Assembly: GCF_023078475.1 (NCBI RefSeq)
Contig: NZ_CP095741.1
Location: 4,030,001 to 4,094,000 of the forward strand
Source: Luteibacter aegosomaticola
Lineage (GTDB): Bacteria; Pseudomonadota; Gammaproteobacteria; Xanthomonadales; Rhodanobacteraceae
DNA length: 64,000 bases
Direction: 5' to 3'
Part shown: positions 1 to 7,783 of the stretch, in pieces
Layout: every line of letters starts with the position of its first letter
Position numbering within the stretch: the stretch's first letter is position 1
Translations under genes and position numbers: made by a program
The notes under the pieces: model-generated
What the model saw: only the letters and a program-made list of their open reading frames with translations
What the model was told of the DNA's origin: nothing
The model's database searches: none

Positions 1-752
1 CAGTGCGGGCAAGGGACGTGATAGCGGCGCTGGTCGCTGGCTTCCCAGCTTTTTTCGATCCTGCTGTAGCCCTTGATCGTCGGCGTACTGCCAAGGCCGA
101 TCTTCCGGTTCCAGAACGTCTCCGTTCGCTTGGCGCCCAGGGCGATCTGGTCGCCTTCGTTGCCTGCCCCGTTGACCGGGTTGCCATCCACCTCATCGAA
201 CAGAGCGATCCGTACTGTGATACGACGGAATCCGGCAGGAGAGTTCGCGCCGACCATCTGCAAGCTTGCGCCGTTGGTCAGCGTCTTCTTGAGAATGGTC
301 TGGTTGCTGTCCTTGGCCTTCGGACTGCCCGCGATCGCCGCAAGCACCGGAGTATCCCGGAGCATGGGGGCAATCTCGGTCTTGCTGTAATCCTCCGCGT
401 CCTCGACGCGAGGCTGCACCACCATGATCGGTGAAGGATCTTGGTGCAGGTAATAGCCGATGACGTGGTCAAGGATCTTCGTGTAACCGACACGGGCCGA
501 CTTCATCACGGTAACCCACGTCACCGACGTATCGGTGAACGCGTCCATGATCCCACGCTGATACGCGAACGCCTCGAACTTGCCTGTCTGCGCGCTGGTC
601 TCTCGCGACAATACCGCGTAGCACTCGGCCCACTGGCTGAGGGTCAGCTTCGGCGGTGGCTGCAGGTTGGCCGAGAGAGCCACGTCGAGGCCAAGTTTCA
701 GCGCCTGGTAGCCGCGCTCGTACCGCCTACCCTCCGACGCCAGCAGGTCCAC
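1..752 (-). CDS. Phage terminase large subunit, GpA family (partial)
   Basis: Packaging ATPase/nuclease that pumps phage DNA into the prohead. About 250 N-terminal residues are visible; the gene runs off the left edge. The segment MKSARVGYTK near residue 85 fits the Walker A region of lambda gpA-type terminases (usually KSAQVGKT), and ALFDEVDG near residue 185 is the Walker B box. YQRGIMDAF is also typical of the family. The start is GTG at 752, because an in-frame stop lies two codons upstream. It overlaps the small subunit by 26 bases, as expected for a coupled terS-terL pair. Confidence 0.9.
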   Translation of the reverse strand, partial: MDLLASEGRRYERGYQALKLGLDVALSANLQPPPKLTLSQWAECYAVLSRETSAQTGKFEAFAYQRGIMDAFTDTSVTWVTVMKSARVGYTKILDHVIGYYLHQDPSPIMVVQPRVEDAEDYSKTEIAPMLRDTPVLAAIAGSPKAKDSNQTILKKTLTNGASLQMVGANSPAGFRRITVRIALFDEVDGNPVNGAGNEGDQIALGAKRTETFWNRKIGLGSTPTIKGYSRIEKSWEASDQRRYHVPCPH

Positions 753-1311
753 GCGTCAGTTCCTCGAGCGCCTTGGTGATCATTTCCAAGAGCGCGTCCT
801 GTACCTCGTTGACAGTCTTGAGCCGATGGAGCTTCGGAGCCTGCTCGGCCGGAATAGCCAGTAGGCGTGTGCGCACCCGGGCGTAGCTCGCCCCGACCGC
901 CGCGGCGACTTCGTCCACGGCAACGACAGCCCCGGACTTCTGGTCGTATTCGAGCTGGTTGAGCAGTGCGAGATAGTTCTCCTTGATCCGGATCGCTTCT
1001 TCACGTGAATGCGGTGCAGCACTGAGCGCAATCCGCTCAGCGGCCTGCGCAGGTGTCTCGCCAGGCTTCCGTTCGGCTTTGACCCTTGGCTTGACCGTTA
1101 CCTGGTCCGGCGCGTTACCCGAGTTACCCGAATCGTTACCCTCGTCGTTGGGTAACCCATCCCGTCGGTACTTTTTCAGCAGCGCATTCGACGCCTTGAC
1201 GTCGACCCCGCCATCGGCCAGAACCAGCCAATCACGGGCCTTCCAGGTCGTAACGGTCTTCTTGCTGACGCCGTGCATCCGGGCGAACTCGGCCTGGCTG
1301 ACGACGGTCAT
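727..1311 (-). CDS. Phage terminase small subunit (Nu1-like)
   Basis: DNA-recognition subunit of the packaging terminase. The 194-residue protein starts with a helix-turn-helix of the Nu1/MerR type (VSQAEFARMHGVSKKTVTTWK), followed by a charged linker and a helical C-terminus that should form the oligomerisation and large-subunit contact region. It directly precedes and overlaps the large subunit gene. The family call rests on the N-terminal DNA-binding motif, the size and the position; the exact recognition site (cos or pac) cannot be told from the window. Confidence 0.85.
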   Translation of the reverse strand: MTVVSQAEFARMHGVSKKTVTTWKARDWLVLADGGVDVKASNALLKKYRRDGLPNDEGNDSGNSGNAPDQVTVKPRVKAERKPGETPAQAAERIALSAAPHSREEAIRIKENYLALLNQLEYDQKSGAVVAVDEVAAAVGASYARVRTRLLAIPAEQAPKLHRLKTVNEVQDALLEMITKALEELTRGPAGVGG

Positions 1312-1451
1312 GCGTTACCCAAATTTCAAAAGTTCAAAGCTAGAGAACCATCGCGGCGCGCAATGCCCACGATGCCCGACGGGCCAGGAGGGACCCATTC
1401 AAATTTCACACTAGCTTAACATATCGTTCAGGTTCAGGCTGGTGACCGGGG

Positions 1452-2075
1452 TCACCGTGCGGTCGCCAGCGCGCGGGCCATCGCGCGGTCGAAGGCTGGC
1501 TTCCACCCCGCATCGATGACGTCGCGGGCCCGATCGCCGTACCCCAGGCGCTTCTTCACCGGAAGGGCATCGCCAAATCGGATCAGAAGCTTGAGCCCAG
1601 CGGGTTGGCCGCGGCGCGCTCGCACTCGCTGCCACACGCCATTGACCGCACCGTTCTTCGTGTTCACAGGTCCGATGAATACGTCACTTCGCGCCTTAAG
1701 GCGCGCGAGCGTTGCTCGGGTCAGCTGGCCGTACTGGTCGAGCCGGATGTTCTTCGGGTTGAGCAGTGCCCGGCCAGGCAGCTTATGTGCCCCGCCCTCT
1801 TCGTACGGCGCCAAGTATTTCGCCGCTACTGGCCGAACGAATACAACGGCCGTCAGGTTTCGCTTATTCGAACCCTTCACGCCTACCGCATTGATGGTGA
1901 ACGGCTTAGGCTTTTCGAACGTCGCCTTGATGTTTTCCTTTTCCGCTGCAGCTACTTGCTTGGCGAGGTCGTTGATCGCCTGAGATGCCGCGAAATCGAG
2001 CTGCTTGTACGCCAACGCCGAGAGCTGCTTACTCACCTGTTTCAGGTTCGATCGAACAGAGATCTCGATCGGCAT
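1452..2075 (-). CDS. Phage protein, possibly minor tail (gpZ-like)
   Basis: A 207-residue basic protein with no recognisable catalytic motif. The start chosen is the ATG at 2075, whose methionine begins MPIEISV; the longer frame upstream is low-complexity and overlaps the neighbouring gene. Size, basicity and the pattern of an N-terminal helix followed by a region rich in Ala, Lys and Arg resemble minor tail proteins of the lambda gpZ type, but this is weak. It lies between the lysis genes and the terminase, the place where many Xanthomonadales and Burkholderia phages carry an uncharacterised gene. Confidence 0.6.
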   Translation of the reverse strand: MPIEISVRSNLKQVSKQLSALAYKQLDFAASQAINDLAKQVAAAEKENIKATFEKPKPFTINAVGVKGSNKRNLTAVVFVRPVAAKYLAPYEEGGAHKLPGRALLNPKNIRLDQYGQLTRATLARLKARSDVFIGPVNTKNGAVNGVWQRVRARRGQPAGLKLLIRFGDALPVKKRLGYGDRARDVIDAGWKPAFDRAMARALATAR

Positions 2076-2076
2076 A

Positions 2077-2235
2077 TCAGACGGCCTTGGTGTAGACCGC
2101 TTTCCTGCAAACCGATGCCAGCTTCTCCTGGTCGGGCTCCATACCCGTGAGTGCGACCATGGCTCGCAAGCCGAAAAGATAAGGCCAGAACCACCAGCGA
2201 ACGGTGATAACCACCGCAACCGTCGCCGTAGTCAT
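2077..2235 (-). CDS. Small membrane protein in lysis cassette
   Basis: A 52-residue open frame starting ATG at 2235 and ending TGA at 2077. It overlaps the Rz1-like gene by four bases (ATGA) and stops one base before the next start, so it fits the operon tightly. Residues 4-25 are hydrophobic and could form one membrane span; the rest is charged. No family is recognised. It could be a lysis accessory protein such as a second holin or antiholin. Confidence 0.5.
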   Translation of the reverse strand: MTTATVAVVITVRWWFWPYLFGLRAMVALTGMEPDQEKLASVCRKAVYTKAV

Positions 2236-2498
2236 GGCTTCACCAAATTCCGGATTGCCTGCATCTGTACGTTACAGTTCTGCAGGGCAACCTTTCGAGC
2301 GTTCGCAATGCGTACGACTTCCTCTACCTGAAGCGACGCGGCCTCCGCGATCGGGCAATCCTGCGTCAGCTCCGCAGGTACGGGAACATAGACCGGGACC
2401 TGGACGCGAACCACCTGCGGGACCGGCACGGGCTTCACTGAAGTGTCGCATCCAGCGAGAAATGCCAAGATGATCAGTAGCCAGACAGCGCGGGGCAT
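2232..2498 (-). CDS. Rz1-like outer-membrane spanin lipoprotein
   Basis: Likely o-spanin, which joins the Rz partner to fuse inner and outer membranes at the end of lysis. The 88-residue protein has a hydrophobic signal with the lipobox LAGC (Cys at residue 17), then a proline/valine-rich segment, as in lambda Rz1. Unlike lambda Rz1, which is nested inside Rz, this gene overlaps the end of the Rz-like gene by only 25 bases. Its length is also greater than lambda Rz1 (60 residues before processing). Confidence 0.75.
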   Translation of the reverse strand: MPRAVWLLIILAFLAGCDTSVKPVPVPQVVRVQVPVYVPVPAELTQDCPIAEAASLQVEEVVRIANARKVALQNCNVQMQAIRNLVKP

Positions 2499-2845
2499 AG
2501 CTGTGCCTCCAGTACGGCGTGGCAGTCCGGCGCCTTGGCGCTTTCGGTGACCTTTGCGGCGAACGCAGTTCCGACGGTGTTGTTCTTGGCCTTCTGGCCG
2601 GCGGAGTCGTCAATAAGCGCCTGCGCCTGGCCCTGCATCAGTTTCCACTTGGCCTCAGCAGCCGCGGTGGCGTCGTTGGCCTGCGTTAGGGCAAGCGCGC
2701 AGCGGTCGGTATTACCTTGCACGGTGCTCAGGTCACGCCTTGCATCGGCAAGATCGGTCTGCAGGCTATCCACATACCACCATTCGCAACCGACAGCGAT
2801 GACGGCCAGCAGGCCGCCAATGGCATAGGCGTAGATCTTGTTCAT
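2474..2845 (-). CDS. Rz-like inner-membrane spanin
   Basis: Likely i-spanin. The 123-residue protein has a single N-terminal membrane span (residues 5-25) and then a long helical, coiled-coil-like periplasmic part rich in Ala, Gln, Asp and Lys. This is the usual architecture of lambda Rz. It contacts the lipoprotein encoded by the overlapping downstream gene. The upstream holin-like gene overlaps it by four bases, giving a compact endolysin-holin-Rz-Rz1 order. Confidence 0.75.
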   Translation of the reverse strand: MNKIYAYAIGGLLAVIAVGCEWWYVDSLQTDLADARRDLSTVQGNTDRCALALTQANDATAAAEAKWKLMQGQAQALIDDSAGQKAKNNTVGTAFAAKVTESAKAPDCHAVLEAQLCPALSGY

Positions 2846-3093
2846 GCCGGCGGCAACCTCTCGTCACGCGGGACCGTCGGCCGGGGCGGTGGCACCTTCT
2901 GGCCTTGCGCGCGGATGCGAAGGAAGAATCCAAGACCGGCGATCACCGGCGCGATCTTCGCCACAAGCCCAACCGGTAGCATCGACTGCAATTCCGGCGA
3001 ATTAAGCCAGACCTCCGGCAGAACAGCCAGGACAGCGAACACGTAGGTGCTGTGCCACTTCCACCAGTTGCGGGCATCATCGACAAGCTTCAT
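2842..3093 (-). CDS. Putative holin
   Basis: An 83-residue protein with a hydrophobic segment at about residues 13-30 and a second at about 37-55, then a basic, proline-rich C-terminus. Size, membrane spans and position between endolysin and spanin genes fit a phage holin that opens the inner membrane to release the endolysin. The start at 3093 overlaps the upstream gene by ATGA and the gene overlaps the Rz-like gene the same way. No specific holin family is claimed. Confidence 0.6.
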   Translation of the reverse strand: MKLVDDARNWWKWHSTYVFAVLAVLPEVWLNSPELQSMLPVGLVAKIAPVIAGLGFFLRIRAQGQKVPPPRPTVPRDERLPPA

Positions 3094-3434
3094 TTCAGAT
3101 GCCTCACCTGCTGGAGCTCGTGGATGTCCTGCGTGTTTCGATCGGTCTGCACCTTCAGCTCCGCCATCTGCCGCGTGAGGCTTGGGATGTCGGAGAGCTG
3201 CTGGCTCAGGGTTTGCAGCTGCGCGTTTGTGACAGCCTGCTGCGTCTTTATCTCGCCGATCTGGGCGGTCTGGCTCGACAGGCCCTGAGCCTGCTTCTCC
3301 AGGTTTCCCGTGATCGACATGAAGATGTACGCGGACGCCCCAAGGAGGAGCGTGACGACGAATCCCGCAACCCATCGCTCGACCGGGCCGAGCTTCAGGT
3401 GGGTGACGCCGTCATTGCCGCGCGTGATGTCCAT
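3090..3434 (-). CDS. Phage membrane protein with coiled coil
   Basis: About 114 residues: a single membrane span (GFVVTLLLGASAYIFM) followed by a long predicted coiled coil with regular Leu, Ile and Gln positions. The ATG at 3434 is preferred over the GTG at 3446 because GGATGA lies at proper distance upstream. Such proteins sit beside holin genes in many phages and may be holin modulators; this role is inferred from place only. Confidence 0.6.
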   Translation of the reverse strand: MDITRGNDGVTHLKLGPVERWVAGFVVTLLLGASAYIFMSITGNLEKQAQGLSSQTAQIGEIKTQQAVTNAQLQTLSQQLSDIPSLTRQMAELKVQTDRNTQDIHELQQVRHLK

Positions 3435-3449
3435 GGGCTCATCCACTCG

Positions 3450-3998
3450 CTATACACCCAGCGCCTTGATTGCCCGCGCATAGCGCGCCTGGCGGTCCTC
3501 CCACCCATTGGGTAGGCCGGTCTTCTTGTTCCTTCCATTGATGCGCACCGAGACCTCAAGGAGGTCGCCGGCATCAGCCCATGTGTTCAGTTCCTCGGAT
3601 GCCCAGAACCAGCCGGCAGAGCGCGCGGCAAGCTCGTCGGCCTCAAGCAACTGAGGGTTCGCCACCAGGTCGATACCCAACGCGCGACTGGCGCGCATGT
3701 AGTTCGTTCGTCCGGTGATCTGGATCAGGCCTCGGCCACGGAATGTCGAGCCATCGCCATGTTGCAGATTTCCGAGATCGGCCCTGCCTTCGTACCCAAT
3801 CTGGGCGGCCGTCGGTCCCCAGATTTCACGTGTCAGCGAGAAGCCCATGGATTCGTGGCCGCACTGCGCCAAGAATGCCGCTTGCCGCCTAGCGGTTCCG
3901 ATGTCGAACTCTTCCATCGCCGCGGTCAAAATCCCGGCCCAACGCGTAGCACGCGGCATCGAAACACCGGTCGCCAACTGAAAGGTTATGGCGTCCAT
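3450..3998 (-). CDS. Phage endolysin, glycoside hydrolase family 19
   Basis: Cell-wall lytic enzyme of the chitinase-like GH19 fold, expected to cut the glycan strands of peptidoglycan. The 182-residue protein contains the family signatures AAFLAQCGHESMGF (with the catalytic Glu), FRGRGLIQITGRTNY and the C-terminal RYARAIKALGV. No signal peptide or membrane segment is seen, so export depends on the neighbouring holin. Start at 3998 has GGAG six bases upstream. It opens the lysis cassette. Confidence 0.92.
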   Translation of the reverse strand: MDAITFQLATGVSMPRATRWAGILTAAMEEFDIGTARRQAAFLAQCGHESMGFSLTREIWGPTAAQIGYEGRADLGNLQHGDGSTFRGRGLIQITGRTNYMRASRALGIDLVANPQLLEADELAARSAGWFWASEELNTWADAGDLLEVSVRINGRNKKTGLPNGWEDRQARYARAIKALGV

Positions 3999-4170
3999 GG
4001 CTACTCCGATGCGCCAGCACCGAAGTGCTGGTTGATAAGTGATCAGGTTCAGCGAGCCGGGACCACCAGGGGAAGTGGTCAGGCGTAAGGGGAGGAACGC
4101 TTAGCGGCAGCACCGTAACGGCTCACGCCGTGGTCCTCTGGTGCATGTAGCGGACCTGATCTGGTGAAAC

Positions 4171-4246
4171 TGGAGCGGGTCGCCGGATTCGAACCGGCAC
4201 CTCCAACCTTGGAAGGGTTGCACTCTGCCCGTTGAGCTAGACCCGC
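4171..4246 (-). tRNA. tRNA-Gly (anticodon TCC), phage-borne
   Basis: A 76-base cloverleaf on the minus strand: acceptor GCGGGTC paired with GACCCGC, T arm GCCGG-TTCGAAT-CCGGC, anticodon loop TTCCAAG giving anticodon TCC, discriminator T and an encoded CCA end. These are the usual traits of bacterial tRNA-Gly(UCC). It starts directly after the T-run of an intrinsic terminator and precedes the lysis genes, so it is probably carried by the late transcript. Confidence 0.93.
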
Positions 4247-4277
4247 AAATAAAAAAGCCCAGCGCAATGGCTGGGCT
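4247..4277 (-). terminator. Intrinsic terminator before late genes (tR'-like)
   Basis: On the minus strand AGCCCAG and CTGGGCT form a 7-bp stem with an 8-base loop, followed by TTTTTATTT that runs straight into the tRNA-Gly. Placed between the Q-like gene region and the lysis genes, it matches the position of lambda tR'. Confidence 0.8.
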
Positions 4278-4321
4278 AAATCGTTCGGTCGCACGAAGCG
4301 GCAGGAGCATTGTACAAATCA

Positions 4322-4349
4322 AAATTGAGGTCCGATACCTCAATTTTTT
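4322..4349. terminator. Bidirectional hairpin at end of GIY-YIG gene
   Basis: AAATTGAGGT and ACCTCAATTT form a perfect 10-bp stem around CCGAT. T-rich tracts follow on both strands (TTT on plus, TTTTGATTT on minus). It contains the stop codon of the GIY-YIG gene. Confidence 0.65.
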
Positions 4350-4879
4350 GGCCTTCGCCTTCCGCGGTATATGGCGTTGATAGCGGCGGCGCTTGTCACC
4401 TGTGACGCCTCGACCGCGCGGAGCCTATCCGCTTCCTCCCGATCCGCTTCTCTTTGCGCCGCTGCAGCCCTGGCCGACACGTCACGTGCGTGTAGGCTTC
4501 TCGATCGCTCGATGGCCTGGGAGGTGGTTGTCCCGACGAACGAGACGTCCCTCCAACCATCAGCAATGCCAAGGGCACCCACCGCCGCGTTTATCCGCGC
4601 CAGCACTTCCGGACTTAGCGATCCGACGAACCATTCCCCTGCGTGTCGCAGATCTTCGAGGGCCATATGGATCGCAGTTTCAGCCTCGACCGCTCGCGAG
4701 GGCTCGGTCATGTCCATCACGAGCATTCTTCGATATCTGACCGGGCTACCGGTCTGAAGCGCCGACAGGCGCGAGCGAAAGTGAGTAGCGGATCCCACCT
4801 TGAACCAAGCGTCGTCGGCGTGCTCAAACTCTACGATGTAGATTCCGCCCCTACCTGCGGACGACTCGGATAAACGCAC
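4340..4879 (-). CDS. GIY-YIG (T5orf172-type) nuclease-like protein
   Basis: About 179 residues. GGIYIVEFE followed by WFKVGSAT and a helix with Arg (FRSRLSALQTGSP) is the start of a T5orf172/GIY-YIG domain, and ETAIHMALEDLRHAGEWFVGS is its second half with the conserved Glu. The C-terminal 60 residues are a charged helix. The start chosen is GTG at 4879, six bases after GAGG; the ATG at 4948 would give 202 residues and a 98-base overlap with the upstream gene. Such proteins are common phage accessory nucleases; substrate unknown. Confidence 0.75.
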   Translation of the reverse strand: MRLSESSAGRGGIYIVEFEHADDAWFKVGSATHFRSRLSALQTGSPVRYRRMLVMDMTEPSRAVEAETAIHMALEDLRHAGEWFVGSLSPEVLARINAAVGALGIADGWRDVSFVGTTTSQAIERSRSLHARDVSARAAAAQREADREEADRLRAVEASQVTSAAAINAIYRGRRRPKN

Positions 4880-5549
4880 GCTCAGCCTCGGCGAGTTGTT
4901 CTGCGACCAGGTTGTAGAGCCAATCATATGGCCCCAGCCATCGTTCATTGAACGACGCCTCTTTCATGCCGAGCTTAGCAGCACGCCAGGACGGCCCGAA
5001 GCGCACCGTGCCGGTACCCGCGCAGCGCGGGCAAACCTCATGGCCCTCACGCTTGTTAAGGTTTCCGTGGCCGTTGCACTCCCTGCACTGCCTGGGGTGC
5101 CTGACCTCTTCAAGCACTGCCTCTCGGATCGCGTAATACGCCTTGGCGATAACTACCGGCTCCGTCTTCACGCACCACTTGGGCCAACGGCTGGAGCATG
5201 CCTTGGAATAGGCTGCCGTGGCCGCGCTACGGTTGTCGTTGAACTCCAGCGATGCCACGCCGGCGAGCGCCCGATACATGGCCGTCTCGCGCGCGGTCCA
5301 TTCGGCCAGCTGGGCGTCAAGCAGGAGTCGGTGCAACCGCGCCTCGGAGCGCCTTGATCCATCTGGCCAGTGGATGCGGCAGAGCAGTTCCCTGCCAAGT
5401 CCATCAGGAACCATAGCGACTGCGGCGGCGATGTCCTGGGGCGTGAGCTCGGGAATCCCTCCCCTGCCCACGTCATAGCGCACGGTCGAGGCGTTCAGCC
5501 TCGCGAGAAGATCGGCGGATCGCTCGGCTGTGTGTTCGGAGGCGTACAT
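4851..5549 (-). CDS. Putative Q-like late antiterminator with zinc finger
   Basis: A 232-residue protein whose C-terminal half has a DnaJ-type zinc motif, CRECNGHG-N13-CPRCAGTG (residues about 162-190). Lambda Q-type antiterminators carry a similar CxxCxGxG zinc module. Its place, last in the leftward early block and just before a terminator and the late genes, is exactly that of Q. The N-terminal 150 residues show no clear family signature. Start at 5549 is preceded by AAGGGGA. Q function is an inference from motif plus position. Confidence 0.6.
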   Translation of the reverse strand: MYASEHTAERSADLLARLNASTVRYDVGRGGIPELTPQDIAAAVAMVPDGLGRELLCRIHWPDGSRRSEARLHRLLLDAQLAEWTARETAMYRALAGVASLEFNDNRSAATAAYSKACSSRWPKWCVKTEPVVIAKAYYAIREAVLEEVRHPRQCRECNGHGNLNKREGHEVCPRCAGTGTVRFGPSWRAAKLGMKEASFNERWLGPYDWLYNLVAEQLAEAERAFIRVVRR

Positions 5550-5559
5550 GGGGTTCCCC

Positions 5560-5787
5560 TTACTGCTTGATGTGGTCGGCGCCCGGCGGGACGCCCTTCT
5601 TCTTGTGCCTTCCCATCCGGCGAAGGAGCGCGGCGGCGCTCACTAGGCCTGATGCGGCGGTGCTTACGCGAACCGCCAGTTTTTCGAGCTCCGTTGGTCC
5701 CATCAGCGGCAACCACTTCACTTCGTCGTTAAGGTCTGACGCCGCCTTCAGCTTCGCCTCGACCTGGTCGTCCAGTCGCTTCTTCAT
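5560..5787 (-). CDS. Small phage protein, unknown
   Basis: 75 residues, helical and basic with a hydrophobic middle (VSTAASGLVSAAALLRRMG). It overlaps the VRR-NUC gene upstream by four bases and is followed ten bases later by the Q-like gene. No family recognised. Confidence 0.5.
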   Translation of the reverse strand: MKKRLDDQVEAKLKAASDLNDEVKWLPLMGPTELEKLAVRVSTAASGLVSAAALLRRMGRHKKKGVPPGADHIKQ

Positions 5788-6188
5788 GGCGGTTCAGGCG
5801 CTCGCTCCGGCCAGGGCGCGCCAGCCAGATAGGCTTCGATGACTTCGCGCGCCTCGTCCCACCCGTGGCAGCACTCCGCCTGGTAGCCGTTGTCGTTGAG
5901 GTCAGCGATCCACTGGCGCTGCGCCGGCGAGAGCGAGCCACCATCACGGCGCTTCATCTCAATGTAGAGGCCATGGAACTCACCCCGTGCGACGGGCAGG
6001 CACGTGTCCGGCACGCCAGGCTTTACGCCCTCGGCCGCAAGCTTCCCAGCCACGGCCTTGTGCCGGTGGCCACCGTTGGGGATGGCATACATCAAGCGGA
6101 GAGACGGGTGCTTGCCAGCAGCGAGTGAGGCCCAGCGAAACAGCGCTGCCTGCTCTTCGTGCTCAGTGGGAATGCGTGCGCCCATCAT
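5784..6188 (-). CDS. VRR-NUC domain nuclease
   Basis: A 134-residue protein that is one VRR-NUC (PD-(D/E)XK-like) domain: MYAIPNGGHRH near the start, GVKPGVPDTCLPV with the catalytic Asp, and GLYIEMKRRDGGSLSPAQRQW with Glu-x-Lys. Stand-alone VRR-NUC proteins of phages cut branched or single-strand-flanked DNA and are thought to resolve replication or recombination intermediates. It lies in a cluster with a Ref-like nuclease and overlaps both neighbours by four bases. Confidence 0.88.
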   Translation of the reverse strand: MMGARIPTEHEEQAALFRWASLAAGKHPSLRLMYAIPNGGHRHKAVAGKLAAEGVKPGVPDTCLPVARGEFHGLYIEMKRRDGGSLSPAQRQWIADLNDNGYQAECCHGWDEAREVIEAYLAGAPWPERAPEPP

Positions 6189-6469
6189 TCGCCCTCTCCC
6201 GGCAGTCGGAAGACCGTGACGATCGCGTTCCGTGCCCCATCAACGACGAACACGACGCGTGCCTTGCTTACACCGTACCAGTAGCCCAGGTACTGGCGGC
6301 CCACCATCAGATGGGCGTGCCCCGGGCAGCGGTCGCGGATCTTCTGCTTCGTCTTCTTACCGGCGCGGCGCGAGCCGTACCACTCCGCACCGATGTCCAG
6401 ACCGCCACACCGCTCGGCGAAGCGCTGAGCGGCATGGCGCGTGATGTGCGGCATGTCGGCGGTGTTCAT
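6185..6469 (-). CDS. Conserved phage protein, unknown
   Basis: 94 residues beginning with a segment of the type HAAQRFAERCGG and ending in a beta-rich VVFVVDGARNAIVTVFRLP. This resembles small BrnT/DUF4258-like alpha-beta folds found in phages and toxin systems, but the match is not strong enough to name it. ATGA overlaps tie it to the nuclease genes on both sides. Confidence 0.5.
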   Translation of the reverse strand: MNTADMPHITRHAAQRFAERCGGLDIGAEWYGSRRAGKKTKQKIRDRCPGHAHLMVGRQYLGYWYGVSKARVVFVVDGARNAIVTVFRLPGEGE

Positions 6470-7026
6470 ACGTCACCCGACTGGGCGAAGGTCGGCAGGT
6501 CCGACCGCTCCAGCATCAGGTTCTGGTACTCGAGCAGCTGGTCATCGGTTCCGTAGAACTCGCGGAATCGGCGCGGCTCGCGCTCAAGGCTCGGGCCGAA
6601 CTTCTCGGCGTGCGCCTGGTAGCCGTGATCCGGGTACGGAAGGAACTTGCCCTGGTGATGTAGGTGACAGAGACACACGGTGAAGTCGTGCCCGCGGCGC
6701 CGTCCGCCCGACAGGAGATGGTGGATTTCGAGGTCCCGGCCGAAGCTCGCGCGCGCCAGCCCGTGGTCCACCCCATTGAGGTGGCAGGCGACACAGCCCT
6801 TCACGCGCATCGCGTCCCAGCGGACCACCTGCGCCTTCGTCGGCTTGCCAGTGCTGCGGTTCTGGCGAAGCTTCGGTTTAATTTTTACCGCTTTAAGACA
6901 CTCTGGGTGACCCTTTTTGCCATTCGATAAACCGCGCGCCGTCACACCCTGACGGGCAGCGGTCATGGCAACGAAACCATGGTGGGACGGCAGCGGCGCC
7001 TTGCGATTTAGGGGGGTGCGTTTCAC
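6466..7026 (-). CDS. Ref-like RecA-dependent nuclease
   Basis: 186 residues. The basic N-terminus (KRTPLNRKAPL) and an HNH-like zinc module (CVACH...EIHHLLSGGRRRGHDF...CLCHLHHQG) match the phage P1 Ref/RecA_dep_nuc family, which makes RecA-directed double-strand breaks in D-loops. The GTG start at 7026 overlaps the upstream stop (GTGA), supporting translational coupling; a longer upstream frame lacks family similarity. It probably serves phage recombination beside the VRR-NUC gene. Confidence 0.8.
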   Translation of the reverse strand: MKRTPLNRKAPLPSHHGFVAMTAARQGVTARGLSNGKKGHPECLKAVKIKPKLRQNRSTGKPTKAQVVRWDAMRVKGCVACHLNGVDHGLARASFGRDLEIHHLLSGGRRRGHDFTVCLCHLHHQGKFLPYPDHGYQAHAEKFGPSLEREPRRFREFYGTDDQLLEYQNLMLERSDLPTFAQSGDV

Positions 7027-7418
7027 GCCGATTTCGACCCCTCGGCGGCGGCCATACGGTCCAGTTCGGCGGCGATAAGAGCACCAGCACGAATAAGGTT
7101 TTCCCGACGGTCTCTGGGCTTCCACCAACTGAGATGCCAAGGCCAGAGCGAGTCGGCCACCAATGCGAGATCGCGAAAATCGGTGTTGTACAGCGCGTAG
7201 CAGGCTGCGGCCCGCACAAGCTCGTCGTTACGGTAGGTGCTATCGCCTTCGGCAGTCCAACCTTCGCAGGCCTTCTGGCGATCGCGCTCCAGCCGAATCA
7301 ACCCAATGCCGTCAAGCGCGGACGGCGCGGGGGTATCTGGGCCAGGCGGAATCTTCGGCGAGTTCGTCGGCATGGGCTGATAGCCGTTACCGTTCGTGCC
7401 GTCATATCGATTGTTCAT
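7023..7418 (-). CDS. Conserved phage protein with WPW/WWKP motif
   Basis: 131 residues. After a low-complexity start the protein has ERDRQKACEGWTAEGD, AAACYALY and LWPWHLSWWKP followed by a helix ending in LDRM. This arrangement recurs in many Pseudomonas and Xanthomonadales phages near replication genes, function unknown. The start MNNRYDG at 7418 overlaps the upstream stop by ATGA. Confidence 0.65.
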   Translation of the reverse strand: MNNRYDGTNGNGYQPMPTNSPKIPPGPDTPAPSALDGIGLIRLERDRQKACEGWTAEGDSTYRNDELVRAAACYALYNTDFRDLALVADSLWPWHLSWWKPRDRRENLIRAGALIAAELDRMAAAEGSKSA

Positions 7419-7783
7419 GCGGCTTTGGCTCCTTCGTTCGGCAGCGCCAGCACGTGGCACCGGATATCGGCCAGCAGCGCCACGTCGTTCGTATCGGTAA
7501 CTTTTCCGCTGGCCGACAGCTCGTAGACGCCCACAAGGCTGACGGCGTGCTTGCGGCAATGGCGGTCGTAGTCGACATGGCGGTAGCTGTAGGCAGCTGC
7601 TTCTCCGTTGGCGCCAATGAAGATCGCAATTCGGCCATGGTCGAGCACGGCAGTACGAGCGGCTCGATGCACCGCCGTCACACCCTGACGATGCACATTG
7701 CCGAGATAGATCTGGTGCTGGGCGCTGACGATGACGTAATTCACACGACGTATCGCGGGCCGCTGGTGGGTGGATGCGGTCAT
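7415..7783 (-). CDS. Phage protein, unknown
   Basis: 122 residues, mostly beta-strand-like with several His residues; no motif or family recognised. It overlaps the DnaB gene upstream and the next gene downstream by four bases each, so it belongs to the replication operon. Confidence 0.5.
   Translation of the reverse strand: MTASTHQRPAIRRVNYVIVSAQHQIYLGNVHRQGVTAVHRAARTAVLDHGRIAIFIGANGEAAAYSYRHVDYDRHCRKHAVSLVGVYELSASGKVTDTNDVALLADIRCHVLALPNEGAKAA

Noticed and set aside
1411..1635. 74-codon minus-strand frame overlapping the gpZ-like gene
   Set aside because: Low-complexity Arg/Pro/Ser composition typical of a shadow frame and no ribosome site.
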